Of a stretch of DNA of 64,000 nt, positions 26,389 through 34,662 are shown piece by piece. The translations under genes and the position numbers were made by a program. Origin of the DNA: Thiohalocapsa sp. GTDB lineage: Bacteria > Pseudomonadota > Gammaproteobacteria > Chromatiales > Chromatiaceae. Position 1 is the first letter of the stretch. Each line of letters starts with the position of its first letter. The stretch is taken from positions 1 to 64,000 of the forward strand of contig JAIPFF010000026.1 of the NCBI GenBank assembly GCA_021736785.1. Reading direction: 5' to 3'. The notes beneath the pieces are model-generated. The model was not told the DNA's origin. It made no database searches and saw only the letters and a list, made by a program, of their open reading frames with translations.

Positions 26389-26691
26389 ATGAATCGAAAC
26401 AAAATGGACAACGGCGCCATCGAGCAGGCACTCTCCGAGCTCAACGCGGCCGCGTCGGAACCCTGGTCGGTGGTCGACGGCAAACTCCACAAGGAGTTTC
26501 AGTTCCGGGACTTCAACGAAGCATTCGGCTTCATGACGCGCGCCGCGCTGGTAGCGGAATCCATGGACCATCACCCCGAATGGTTCAACGTGTACAAGAC
26601 GGTACGCGTCGACCTGGCAACGCATGACGCGGGCGGGATCACGGAGCTCGATTTCGGGCTGGCGGGTCGCATGGAAACCATCGCCGGCTGA
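26389..26691 (+). CDS. phhB: Pterin-4a-carbinolamine dehydratase
   Basis: ATG 26389 has CGGGAG upstream. The 100-residue enzyme dehydrates 4a-hydroxytetrahydropterin, regenerating the cofactor of aromatic amino-acid hydroxylases. The active-site signature is [20 protein letters not shown], with the two adjacent His and the Pro of the family, and the C-terminal strand carries the conserved [13 protein letters not shown]. Length matches bacterial PhhB/DCoH proteins (about 100-115). No phenylalanine hydroxylase gene is adjacent, so the paralogue may serve other pterin chemistry such as molybdopterin-related turnover. It is convergent with speE, 89 bp apart. Confidence 0.93.
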   Translation: MNRNKMDNGAIEQALSELNAAASEPWSVVDGKLHKEFQFRDFNEAFGFMTRAALVAESMDHHPEWFNVYKTVRVDLATHDAGGITELDFGLAGRMETIAG

Positions 26692-26780
26692 CCGCGGCCG
26701 ATGTCCGGCCGGCCCGACCATCGCTGCCGGGCTGGCCGCTGCGTGTGTCGGTCGTCTCGGTGGCTCGCGGGCGTCGGCGA

Positions 26781-27644
26781 TCAGCGAGCGGAGCCGCCGA
26801 GGCGTCGGCGAAAAAACTCCGGCTGTGCCAGTGCGCCCGCGTGAATGTCGGCGTTGTAGTAGCGCGTCTCGAACGGGCGCGCATCCACGTCGGCGCGGCG
26901 GAAATCCCCGATCGCTCGATCTTTGCGCGCCATCGTCGCGCTCCACCAGCCCGACGGGTAGATGGCTTGAGGGAAGAAGAGGGTGCGCGTATCCGAGAAG
27001 CCCGCTTCCTTCAAGTCCGACACCATGCCGGCAATGATGTCCATGTGGTACAGGGGTGACTCGCTCTGCTGAACGAGCAGGCCGCCTTCCGTGAGCGCCG
27101 CCATGCAGTTGCGATAAAAGTCGGCAGTGAACAAGCCTTCCGCCGGTCCAACCGGGTCGGTGCTGTCGATGATGATGATGTCGAGGCTTGCGGGCTCGGC
27201 ATCGCGAATCCAACGGATGCCGTCGTCGAACAACAGTTGCGCGCGGGGGTCGGCGTTCGATTCGGTAAGCTCGGGGAAGAATCGCTCGGCGACGCGGGTC
27301 ACGCGCTCGTCGATGTCGACCTGCCACACCTGATCCACATCGGGGTGCTTGAGCACTTCGCGCAGCGTGCCGCAGTCGCCGCCGCCGATGATGCAGACGC
27401 GCCGCGGTGCCGGGTGGGTAAACAAAACGGGGTGCGCCAGCATCTCGTGATAGAGGAAATTTTCGCGGCTGCTCAACATCGTGAAGCCGTCGATGACCAT
27501 CAGGTTGCCGAAGTGCTCGGTCTCGTAGACGGCGATGCTCTGATAAGGCGTCTGCTCCGCGTGCAGCTTGCGCCGGATGCGCAGCGAGAAAGCGCTGCCT
27601 GCGGTGTCGACAACCTCGGTAAACCAGTCTTTTTCGTCCAACAT
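26781..27644 (-). CDS. speE: Spermidine synthase
   Basis: The 287-residue aminopropyltransferase makes spermidine from putrescine and decarboxylated S-adenosylmethionine. Family signatures are VCIIGGGDCGTLREVLKHP for the cofactor site, IIIIDSTDPVGPAEGLF with the catalytic Asp, and LLVQQSESPLYH. ATG 27644 has AAGAAG upstream; the longer frame to 27704 lacks similarity. The C terminus ends in FRRRLGGSAR. The adjacent genes (phhB, arsR-like) are unrelated, so it is likely monocistronic. By-product methylthioadenosine would feed the methionine salvage pathway to which MtnC, 24 kb away, belongs. Confidence 0.95.
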   Translation of the reverse strand: MLDEKDWFTEVVDTAGSAFSLRIRRKLHAEQTPYQSIAVYETEHFGNLMVIDGFTMLSSRENFLYHEMLAHPVLFTHPAPRRVCIIGGGDCGTLREVLKHPDVDQVWQVDIDERVTRVAERFFPELTESNADPRAQLLFDDGIRWIRDAEPASLDIIIIDSTDPVGPAEGLFTADFYRNCMAALTEGGLLVQQSESPLYHMDIIAGMVSDLKEAGFSDTRTLFFPQAIYPSGWWSATMARKDRAIGDFRRADVDARPFETRYYNADIHAGALAQPEFFRRRLGGSAR

Positions 27645-27812
27645 GCTTCTTGTCCGCGGATGAGCGAGGCTACGCAGTTTCGTCTTGCGACAGCGCGGCG
27701 TCAAACGACAGTCGACGCCCGTTAGGGCGCTTTATATCTGCTTCGGATGACTTTCGTGCGTGACTGGGTACGCGGAAAGGGGCTGGCGGCTGGATCCGCT
27801 CGCGAACGGGTC

Positions 27813-28148
27813 TCAGCGCGGATAGCGGTCGTCGAGGTTGGCGGGGCAGAGCACGTCGCGCATGATGCCGATCAGCTCCAGCAGTTGGTTGTTGCGAATA
27901 CGGTAGTAGATTCGGTTGGCCTCTTTGCGGGCCACGACGATGTTCTTGTTTCGCAGTTGTTCCAGGTGTTGGGAGATGTTGCTCTGCGAGGTTCCTGTCC
28001 GCTCGACGATTTCGCCGACGGATAGCTCACGATCGCCCAAGGAGCATAGGATCTTCCAGCGCAAGGGATGGGCCATGGCCTTGAGAGCCATGGCGGTCAG
28101 CGCTGTATCCTCCTCTCCCGGCCTATCTAAAGGAGTCTGTTCGCTCAT
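27813..28148 (-). CDS. ArsR-family transcriptional regulator
   Basis: The 111-residue winged-helix protein has the ArsR helix-turn-helix LSVGEIVERTGTSQSNISQH followed by the wing IVVARKEANRIYYRIRNNQL. The metal-binding CxC motif of ArsR/SmtB is missing; a single Cys near the C terminus (DVLCPANL) is present. ATG 28148 was chosen; an ATG at 28160 would add four residues. The gene starts 20 bp after the stop of the response regulator, so it is the last gene of a kinase-regulator-ArsR operon. Its signal is unknown; loss of the metal site suggests redox or another ligand. Confidence 0.88.
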   Translation of the reverse strand: MSEQTPLDRPGEEDTALTAMALKAMAHPLRWKILCSLGDRELSVGEIVERTGTSQSNISQHLEQLRNKNIVVARKEANRIYYRIRNNQLLELIGIMRDVLCPANLDDRYPR

Positions 28149-28168
28149 GGTCAGTCCCATCTCTCGGT

Positions 28169-29068
28169 CTACGCTCTTTCGATACCTTGGTGATTTTTCT
28201 CGACTCCGTAGCTGTTCTCGTCACTGGCCTCGTCATTGGCGCGTACATAGCCGCTCATGTCCTTGGCGATGCAGATGATATCCGTGATCCGGCCCTGGGC
28301 ATCCTTCAGGGCCGTGCGCGAGAAGAGGATCGGGACGCGCGTTCCGTCTTTTGCGATAAAGCGGGCCTCGATCTTCTCGAGCGCTCCTGTTCGGATTAAG
28401 GCCTCCAACCAGGTTCCCATGAAGGCGCCGGCCTCCGCATCCTCTCCTTCCTCGAAGACATCGCCGATGGACAAGCCCTTCAGGTCCTCGTCGGCGTAGT
28501 CGAGCATGCGGCAAGCCATTGGATTGGTAGTTTTTATTATCCCTTCCGGATCGAGTACCAACAGCGCCTCTCCCATGTGGGTGACGATGTTTTCGAGGTA
28601 CTGGCGAGCCTGCTCCAGTTCGGCGGTTCGCTCCGCGACCTTCTGTTCCAAGGCCCGATTCAGCGACCGCTCTTTTTCTATCAAACGAAAGTAGGTACTG
28701 ATCTTGTTGATCAGTAGGTCGTCGTCGATCGGTTTCAGCAGATAGTCCACTGCGCCGACCGCGTAACCCCGCTGCTGAAACTCTTCCGACTTGAAAGCGG
28801 CTGTCAGGAAGATGATCGGAATGTCGCGCGTGCGCTTGCGCAGTTTCAGCAGAGATGCCGTTTGGAAGCCATCCATTTCCGGCATCTGCACATCGAGGAT
28901 AATCAGATCGATGTCGCGATGCTCCAGCGTCAGATCGATCGCTTCGCGCCCGGAAGAGGCTTCCAGCACCAAGGCTTCCAGATGCTTTTCGATCAGTGTG
29001 CGCAGAGTGTACAGATTATGCGCATGATCGTCGACGATCAGTACCTTGTACGTGGAGATGCCCGTCAT
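28169..29068 (-). CDS. Response regulator with PAS output domain
   Basis: The 299-residue protein has an N-terminal receiver domain with intact acidic pocket (VLIVDDHAHN), phospho-acceptor in LIILDVQMPEMDGFQ, Thr/Ser in IFLTAAFKSEEF and the Lys in YLLKPIDDDLL. A coiled coil (LIEKERSLNRALEQKVAERT) links it to a PAS domain (about 160-280; NIVTHMGEALLVLDPEG ... FIAKDGTRVPILFSRTAL). There is no DNA-binding or GGDEF domain, so output is through protein interaction, perhaps feedback on the partner kinase. The start overlaps the kinase stop by four bases (ATGA), indicating coupled translation. The downstream ArsR gene may be the transcriptional arm. Confidence 0.9.
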   Translation of the reverse strand: MTGISTYKVLIVDDHAHNLYTLRTLIEKHLEALVLEASSGREAIDLTLEHRDIDLIILDVQMPEMDGFQTASLLKLRKRTRDIPIIFLTAAFKSEEFQQRGYAVGAVDYLLKPIDDDLLINKISTYFRLIEKERSLNRALEQKVAERTAELEQARQYLENIVTHMGEALLVLDPEGIIKTTNPMACRMLDYADEDLKGLSIGDVFEEGEDAEAGAFMGTWLEALIRTGALEKIEARFIAKDGTRVPILFSRTALKDAQGRITDIICIAKDMSGYVRANDEASDENSYGVEKNHQGIERA

Positions 29069-31530
29069 GCCATTTGCCGCTCTGCTTCATCGGGGTCAGG
29101 GGCACACAGGCGCCGCTCGAGTGCCTCGTCCAGCATGGATGCAAGTGCGTCTTCCGCAATCGGCTTGGACAGAAAACCGCAGGCGCCGGCGCGCAGACAG
29201 CGTTCTCGCTGTTCTTGGTCCAACTCGCCCAGAATGATAATCGGCGGTGCGGCGGTGCCTGCTTCCGTCCGTATGCGCTTGATCGTATCACAGCTTTCGA
29301 GCGGCGAAACCGGCGCTGCCAGCAGCAGCAGCGCGCAATCGTGCTCTTCTTGCAGTGTCTCCAGCGCCTCCTCGCCGTCGGCAGCGGTCTGAACCCGCAC
29401 GCCCATCTCTTCTAGCTGAGAGGTGATCCGCACCAGGCTCTGTACGTCGCGCTCCACCAGCAGTATCCATTGCTCCGTGCGGTGCTCGCGCGCCGCCGGC
29501 GCCTGCCGCCGACGGTCTTCGTCGTCTCGGTGGGCAATGGCGGCGGCGGTTGCGCGATCGCGGTCGCGGGCTTCCAGCGCCTCGATGATCTCAACCGCCT
29601 CGAAGTCTTCGGGGTCGCGCGAGAGCGGCAGATGCAGCGTGAAGCTCGAGCCCTCGCCGAGCGAGCTCGTCACGCTGATCCTGCCGCCGAGCAGGCGCGC
29701 CAGCTCGCGGCTGATGGATAGTCCCAAACCGGTCCCGCCGTAGCGCCGCCGCGTGGATCCGTCGGCTTGCTGGAAGGCGTCGAAAATGATCTCTTCCTTG
29801 CCCGGCGGTATGCCGATCCCGGTGTCGGTGACGGTGATGGCGAGCGGACAGGGGTCTTCGCCGGGCTCCAACGTGATTTGCACGCCGCCGCTGTCGGTGA
29901 ACTTGGCGGCGTTGGAGAGAAAGTTCTTCAGGATTTGGCGCACCTTGTCGCGGTCGCTGTAGATTCGCCGCGGCGCGTCGTCCGTCCAGTCAACGCGCAG
30001 ATCCAAACCTTTGTCGCTGAACAGCGGTCCGACCATATCCACCAGTTCCTCGAGCATCGGCTCCAGGTCGACCCACTCCAGGCTCACGGTGACCGCGCCG
30101 GCCTCGATGCGCGAGATATCGAGGATGTTGTCGATCATGGTCCGCAGATCGCGGCCCGCCTCGTTGATGACTTGCGCTTGACGGCGTTGCTCCGCGTCGA
30201 GGGCCGATTGCTCGCCGGCCAGCATTTTCGACAGCAGCAGGATGGAATTCAGCGGCGTGCGCAGCTCATGGCTGACGTTCGCGAGGAACTCGGACTTGAA
30301 CCGGTTGGACTGCTCCAACTGCTTGGTATGCTCGCGCTCCGTGGCCAAGTGCTCGGCGTGGCTATAGGCCAGCGCGTTCAGCTGGGCGCCGAGCTCGCCG
30401 ACCTCCTGCGGTCCGCTCCAGTCGAAGCGTTTCGGATTGCCGTCGCGCAGGATGCTTTGGACGCCGCTGGTGAGCTCTTTGCCGAACAGTTCGGCCCGAC
30501 TCGCCAGCCATCGGGCCGCGAACAGGACCGCCAGCACGAGCATGAATACGATGGACATGACGCGCACGATCAGCGCATTGCGGAAGTCCTCGAGCGGAGA
30601 CGGGTCCACCGGGCGCCCTACCCAAAGCGGCACCGCGTCTTCGGTGAGGAACATAGGCACCCACAACAGCGGCGTTCCTTCCTCGTCCTTCCAGAGCGCA
30701 AGCTTGCGATCGGCGAATATTTGCTCGAGACCGGGGAAATCGGCGAACGCGTTTGGCTCGTCGCTGAGCGGCTCGCCGGGACGTAGGTAGCTGCCGTTGT
30801 TGTTGACCCATAACGTGTCGCGATAGAACTGCGCGAGCCCGCCGACGTCGATGGTCATCATCAGCAGCCCGAGCGGTAGGCCGTCGGCGCGGCCGCTGGC
30901 GCCGATCGGACTCGCGAGTTGCAGCGTCAGCAACTGCCGCGGGTCTTCGCCGGCGGCGAGCGGGTTGATGCGGATACGGCTGACAATGACCTCGCCCGGC
31001 TGCAGCTTGATGCCGGCATTGACGAAGCCTCGGCTCGGCGGCTCGGGCGGCAGCGACGTCGGGCGCCATTCCTTCGTCGTCGCGTCGCGCCGCAGCCAGA
31101 AACGCTCGTTGCCCGCGTTGTCGATGAACAAGATCTGGATCAGGTCAGGCTGATCGTCGAGCATCTGGTTGATCCAGCCCGTATAACGTGCCCGGGCCAT
31201 GTCGACCTCGTCTTCGCTGCCGTCCTCGCCGAGGATGACGCCCGGTTCGGGTAGTTTCGCCAGCAAGCGAATCATCTCGTGGCGGCTGGCCAAGTGCTGA
31301 TCCAGATCGCGGAAGTCCGCGCGAAGATTCTGAAGGTAAGCCTTCTGATAGAACAGCGCCGTGCGATCGAGCACCAGCGGGAGGTTGATCATGACCGCAA
31401 GGGTGAGCGGTGCCAGACCGAACAAAAGAAGCAGGATCAGGATGTAGTAACGAAGCTTCACGCTACTGGGCCGTTCCGGAGCAGATCGGTTGGAGCAGAT
31501 CCGTTTACGATAGCGTGACGGCGTGTGCAT
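29065..31530 (-). CDS. Hybrid sensor histidine kinase with atypical receiver domain
   Basis: The 821-residue protein has two membrane helices (YYILILLLLFGLAPLTLAV and VMSIVFMLVLAVLFAARWLA) around a large periplasmic sensor resembling double-Cache domains. A HAMP-like linker, HisKA (NVSHELRTPLNSILLLSKML) and HATPase_c (QILKNFLSNAAKF, VTDTGIGIPPGKEE, GGTGLGLSISRELA) follow. The C-terminal receiver (ILLVERDVQSL ... LLLLAAPVSPLES ... LSKPIAED) lacks the phospho-acceptor Asp, replaced by Ala, and one acidic-pocket residue is changed. GTG 31461 is an alternative start, immediately before the first helix. First gene of the operon with the PAS response regulator and ArsR protein. Confidence 0.9.
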   Translation of the reverse strand: MHTPSRYRKRICSNRSAPERPSSVKLRYYILILLLLFGLAPLTLAVMINLPLVLDRTALFYQKAYLQNLRADFRDLDQHLASRHEMIRLLAKLPEPGVILGEDGSEDEVDMARARYTGWINQMLDDQPDLIQILFIDNAGNERFWLRRDATTKEWRPTSLPPEPPSRGFVNAGIKLQPGEVIVSRIRINPLAAGEDPRQLLTLQLASPIGASGRADGLPLGLLMMTIDVGGLAQFYRDTLWVNNNGSYLRPGEPLSDEPNAFADFPGLEQIFADRKLALWKDEEGTPLLWVPMFLTEDAVPLWVGRPVDPSPLEDFRNALIVRVMSIVFMLVLAVLFAARWLASRAELFGKELTSGVQSILRDGNPKRFDWSGPQEVGELGAQLNALAYSHAEHLATEREHTKQLEQSNRFKSEFLANVSHELRTPLNSILLLSKMLAGEQSALDAEQRRQAQVINEAGRDLRTMIDNILDISRIEAGAVTVSLEWVDLEPMLEELVDMVGPLFSDKGLDLRVDWTDDAPRRIYSDRDKVRQILKNFLSNAAKFTDSGGVQITLEPGEDPCPLAITVTDTGIGIPPGKEEIIFDAFQQADGSTRRRYGGTGLGLSISRELARLLGGRISVTSSLGEGSSFTLHLPLSRDPEDFEAVEIIEALEARDRDRATAAAIAHRDDEDRRRQAPAAREHRTEQWILLVERDVQSLVRITSQLEEMGVRVQTAADGEEALETLQEEHDCALLLLAAPVSPLESCDTIKRIRTEAGTAAPPIIILGELDQEQRERCLRAGACGFLSKPIAEDALASMLDEALERRLCAPDPDEAERQMA

Positions 31531-31566
31531 TGAAATGCCCGTGCCGCGCAGCGGTGCGCAGGCGAG

Positions 31567-31593
31567 CAAAAAAAAGCCGGCCTGTTGGCCGGC
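31567..31593 (-). terminator. Intrinsic terminator of the ompA-like gene
   Basis: On the minus strand AGCCGGCC and GGCCGGCT form an 8-bp perfect stem with a four-base loop, followed by eight Ts. It lies 47 bp downstream of the OmpA-like stop codon and just before the hybrid kinase gene, isolating the two transcripts. Confidence 0.9.
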
Positions 31594-31639
31594 TTTCTCG
31601 ACGCCGACGGCCGAAGAGGCCGCCGGCGGAGATGGAGCG

Positions 31640-32224
31640 TCAGTTGACCTGGGATCGAATGACGACGCGGCGCTGAAACACCGAGTCGGGCGCGAAGTCG
31701 GGCAGCATCTCGAGCTTGCCGCGGCTCTCTGCCGGAGCGATGCGATCCGAGGAGAGGCCTTGCTGGATCATGTAGTCACGCACGCTGTTGGCGCGATTCA
31801 GACCGAGTTGATAATTGTATTCCTCGGAGCCCTTGATGTCGGTGTGGCCGACGACGGTCAGGAACTCGTCCGCGGGGCTGGCTTTGACGTCTGCGATGTA
31901 CTGGTCGAGCCGCGCGAGCTCGTCGGTGTTGACGACGTTGGACATTTCGTAGCGGTCGAACTCGAAATTCAAGCGCACGGTGAACTCTTCCGGCACCGCG
32001 GCGACACAGGGCGGCAGGTTGGTCGGGCCGTCGGGGTAGGCGCTTTCCCAGCACTCGCCGTAGCTCGTTGCCCAGAGCTGGCCGTCCGGCACGGTCGGGT
32101 CGCCGGCTGCGTACCAGTAGGATTCTTCCAAGTCAGCGGCAACTGCGGCGGACATCCCGATCGAGAGGGCGAGGGCCGCGGAACTGGCCAGCGCAGCGAC
32201 GCGGGCAGAGACGATCTTCAGCAT
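31640..32224 (-). CDS. OmpA-family outer-membrane/peptidoglycan-binding protein
   Basis: ATG 32224 has AGGAG upstream. Of 194 residues, the first 29 are a signal peptide (VAALASSAALALSIGMSAAVA). A short region with two cysteines (ECWESAYPDGPTNLPPCVA) follows. The rest, about residues 80-190, is an OmpA-like C-terminal domain: VRLNFEFDRYEM, FLTVVGHTDIKGSEEYN and LGLNRANSVRDYMIQQGL, which bind peptidoglycan. It lacks the eight-stranded barrel of classical OmpA, so it is a soluble periplasmic or lipid-free linker protein. A strong terminator follows, and a candidate promoter sits about 100 bp upstream. Confidence 0.9.
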   Translation of the reverse strand: MLKIVSARVAALASSAALALSIGMSAAVAADLEESYWYAAGDPTVPDGQLWATSYGECWESAYPDGPTNLPPCVAAVPEEFTVRLNFEFDRYEMSNVVNTDELARLDQYIADVKASPADEFLTVVGHTDIKGSEEYNYQLGLNRANSVRDYMIQQGLSSDRIAPAESRGKLEMLPDFAPDSVFQRRVVIRSQVN

Positions 32225-32330
32225 GAGTGGCTCCTGATAGTGCGAGTGAAAATTGAGGTCGGCCTCGTGTGAGTCGAGCGGTCGAATTCGCTACGGTGCC
32301 GCATCGATGTTCGAACGCTGCCGTATCCCT

Positions 32331-32365
32331 ATGATAGCGTGTTGTCGGAAAAATGAAACAAAAAA
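32331..32365 (-). promoter_or_regulatory. Candidate promoter of the ompA-like gene
   Basis: In an unusually AT-rich tract the minus strand has TATCAT (rc of 32331-32336) as a -10 element and TTGTTT or GTTTCA about 17-19 bp upstream as a weak -35. The start would lie about 100 bp before the OmpA-like start codon. Confidence 0.4.
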
Positions 32366-32450
32366 ATTGAAAAACGACAGCCTTATCAACAAGTGTTGCG
32401 TCGATATTGCCGTCGTTACTGGGATTTGCGTCGCAGTGGCGTTTTTACAA

Positions 32451-32924
32451 CTATTCCTTTTGTAGCATCTGCACCATTTCCAGCACCCGTGCCGCATGTC
32501 CCTTGGGCTTGATGTCGTAGAGGGCCTCGCGAATGATGCCGTCGCGGCCGATGACGAAGGTGGAGCGCAGGATGCCGGTTCGTTTCTCGCCGTTCTTCTC
32601 TTTTTCGCGCCAAACCCCGTAGGCTTCGCAGACCTCGCCATCCGTGTCCGCGAGTAGGCGCACGCTGAGGCCGTACTTATCGCGGAAGGCGCCGTGGCTT
32701 GCGCAGGTGTCGCGGCTGATGCCGACGATCTCCGCGCCCGCGGCCTCGAACTCGGGGTGCAGATCCGTGAATTCGAGCGCTTCCATCGTGCAGCCAGGGG
32801 TATCGTCCTTTGGGTAAAAGCACAGCACAAGGTTGTGCTCGCGCAGCAGAGTTTGGATCTCGACCCGCTCCATGTCCGCGTCGGGCAGGGAGAATTCCGG
32901 TGCCTTATCGCCAGATTGCAGCAT
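32451..32924 (-). CDS. bcp: Thioredoxin-dependent thiol peroxidase (Bcp/PrxQ type)
   Basis: The 157-residue peroxiredoxin detoxifies hydrogen peroxide and lipid hydroperoxides. The N-terminal LQSGDKAPEFSLPDADM and the active site FYPKDDTPGCTMEALEF are typical; the peroxidatic Cys is in TPGC. The resolving Cys that PrxQ enzymes often carry five residues later is Leu here. Another Cys (RDTCASHG) lies about 30 residues on and could resolve instead. ATG 32924 fits the family N terminus; a CGAGG stretch precedes it. The upstream region to 33125 is open but not coding-like. Likely monocistronic. Confidence 0.93.
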   Translation of the reverse strand: MLQSGDKAPEFSLPDADMERVEIQTLLREHNLVLCFYPKDDTPGCTMEALEFTDLHPEFEAAGAEIVGISRDTCASHGAFRDKYGLSVRLLADTDGEVCEAYGVWREKEKNGEKRTGILRSTFVIGRDGIIREALYDIKPKGHAARVLEMVQMLQKE

Positions 32925-33319
32925 GAGAACCTCGTAACGGTGGTAGTGCGGACAGGTTGCCGCGGGAGATGGGGGACGCTCGCGGACGCCCTCTCGGTGG
33001 TGACGCCGTCTTTGGCGGCTCGTTGTTTTTGGCACCGAAATGTAGGGGGGCCGGTTTCGGTCGTCAACCGAAATCAGATTCGTTTGCCGGCGGTCGGCGT
33101 CCGTGCGTTGCCGGCAGCAGTGCACCGAATGCTTTCCGGCGCCGCATGGCTACTGTTGTCGATCGACGGTTTCCGATGCGCGTGGATCGGGCGCTGTTGT
33201 CGAGGCAAGCATGGCCTCACCGTGCGTGCCGGTGCCGGTGCCGGTGCCGGTGCCGGTGCCGATGCCGATGCCGATGCCGATGCCGATGCCGGCGATGCCT
33301 TGCCTCGATGTATCGAGCC
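32925..33319. other. Intergenic region between bcp and the EnvZ-like gene
   Basis: About 395 bp with no recognised gene on either strand. It contains the bcp promoter region and the hexanucleotide repeat 33226-33291. No terminator for the kinase operon was recognised. Confidence 0.5.
33226..33291. repeat. Hexanucleotide tandem repeat (GTGCCG)6(ATGCCG)5
   Basis: Six GTGCCG units are followed by five ATGCCG units without interruption, ending 28 bp downstream of the EnvZ-like stop codon. The sharp switch from one unit to the other indicates a point change followed by expansion. Frames stay open through it, giving meaningless dipeptide runs. Confidence 0.92.
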
Positions 33320-34657
33320 TCAGGTGTCGCGATCTGCGTCCGCCCGCTGATCGTCGTCGGGCGGCGGCAAGCGCACGCTTGCGACCGTGCCGCCGCCCAC
33401 GCGTGCGCTGAGATGGATCTCCATGTCGTTGGCGATGGCCAGTTGGCGTGCCACCGCCAGGCCGAGACCGGAGCCGCCGGTTTGGCGGTTGCGGGAACCT
33501 TCCAGCCGATAGAAGGGACGGAAAACCGCTTCGCGCTCAAGCTCGGGAATGCCGAGGCCGCGGTCGAGCACGAACACCACGGGCGCGCGATGCTGGCAGT
33601 CGAGTCGCACTTCCACGGGCGCAGCGCTGTAGCGCAGTGCGTTCTCGATCAGGTTACCCAGGATACGACGCAGCGCGATCCCGTTGACGGACTGAATGCA
33701 TCCCGAACTATGCAGCCATACGACACGGGGGCGATTGCCGACCACTTCGCTGATCAGCGCGCCCACATCCACACGATTACGCTCGCCGGCACCCAGCGTG
33801 CGGCCCAATTCGACGGTTTGGGAGATCTGCGCATTCATTTCCTCGATGTCGCGCTCCATGGTCGCACGCAGTGTCGTATCGACGTTCTCCGGCAACATTT
33901 CCAAGGCTAGGCGAAGGCGGGTCAGCGGTGTGCGCAGATCGTGCGAGATGCCGGCCAGCAGTACGGTTCGATCCGCCAGCAGTTCGCGGACCTGCTGGCT
34001 GGTCCGGTTGAACTGGCGCGCGAGGCTCGCCAGTTCCGTGGGGCCGCTCTCCGGGAGCCGCTCCGGTGACCTGCCCATCGCCACCTCCTCGGCGGCGCGA
34101 GAGAGGCGGGTCAGCGGCGAGGTGACCCGCCGTGCCAGTACCGTAGCGGTGATCAGGAGCAGCAGCAACGCGAGGCTGGAGATGACGAAGACGCCTTCCA
34201 GCGGCCGTGTCTGGATGCGGTTGCGCGGGAAGCCGGCCCAAACGGTTCCCGCCGACGTGCGCAGGTCCACCCAAAACCAACGCTCACCGTCGATGACATT
34301 GCTCTGCATGTGGACTCGGCGTTCCAGGCGGTCGCTCAGGGCGTGGCTCAGCCGGTCGACGTAGGGAAAAAAATGATTGTGCAGCCCCCCGGGCGGCTCG
34401 TCGGGTGTCAGCAGTCGCAACTGATACTCGCTGAGCAGTTTCTCGCGATACTCGCCGCGCATCTGCGGCGGCAGTTGCGCAAGGGTGCGTGCAGACAGTT
34501 CCATCAGGGCCGCAAGATCTGCGGTGGAGCGCTGCACGACCGGGAACAGGGCGTAGTAGACGACGGCGGCGAAGGTGATCAGGGCAAAGGAGCCGAAGGT
34601 CAAAACCAAGGTCAGCAGGACGCGGCTGAACAGCGATGCCGGGACCAGCGACCGCAA
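33320..34657 (-). CDS. EnvZ-like sensor histidine kinase
   Basis: The 445-residue kinase has two membrane helices (VLLTLVLTFGSFALITFAAVV and FVISSLALLLLLITATVLAR) enclosing a periplasmic domain of about 130 residues, then HAMP (RRVTSPLTRLSRAAEEVAMG), HisKA with the EnvZ-type GISHDLRTPLTRLRLALEM, and HATPase_c (LGNLIENALRYSA, LDRGLGIPELERE, GGSGLGLAVARQLA). The Asp after the phosphorylated His is present. The start codon lies five bases after the stop of the OmpR-like regulator, so they form a two-gene operon with the regulator first. Osmotic or envelope sensing is inferred from similarity to EnvZ only. Confidence 0.9.
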   Translation of the reverse strand: MRSLVPASLFSRVLLTLVLTFGSFALITFAAVVYYALFPVVQRSTADLAALMELSARTLAQLPPQMRGEYREKLLSEYQLRLLTPDEPPGGLHNHFFPYVDRLSHALSDRLERRVHMQSNVIDGERWFWVDLRTSAGTVWAGFPRNRIQTRPLEGVFVISSLALLLLLITATVLARRVTSPLTRLSRAAEEVAMGRSPERLPESGPTELASLARQFNRTSQQVRELLADRTVLLAGISHDLRTPLTRLRLALEMLPENVDTTLRATMERDIEEMNAQISQTVELGRTLGAGERNRVDVGALISEVVGNRPRVVWLHSSGCIQSVNGIALRRILGNLIENALRYSAAPVEVRLDCQHRAPVVFVLDRGLGIPELEREAVFRPFYRLEGSRNRQTGGSGLGLAVARQLAIANDMEIHLSARVGGGTVASVRLPPPDDDQRADADRDT

Positions 34658-34662
34658 GTCGC

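Noticed and set aside
24068-26431. 787-codon minus-strand frame with GTAALG repeats
   Set aside because: It is antisense to acetolactate synthase and the hemerythrin-like gene; the repeated peptide comes only from the 18-bp DNA repeat.
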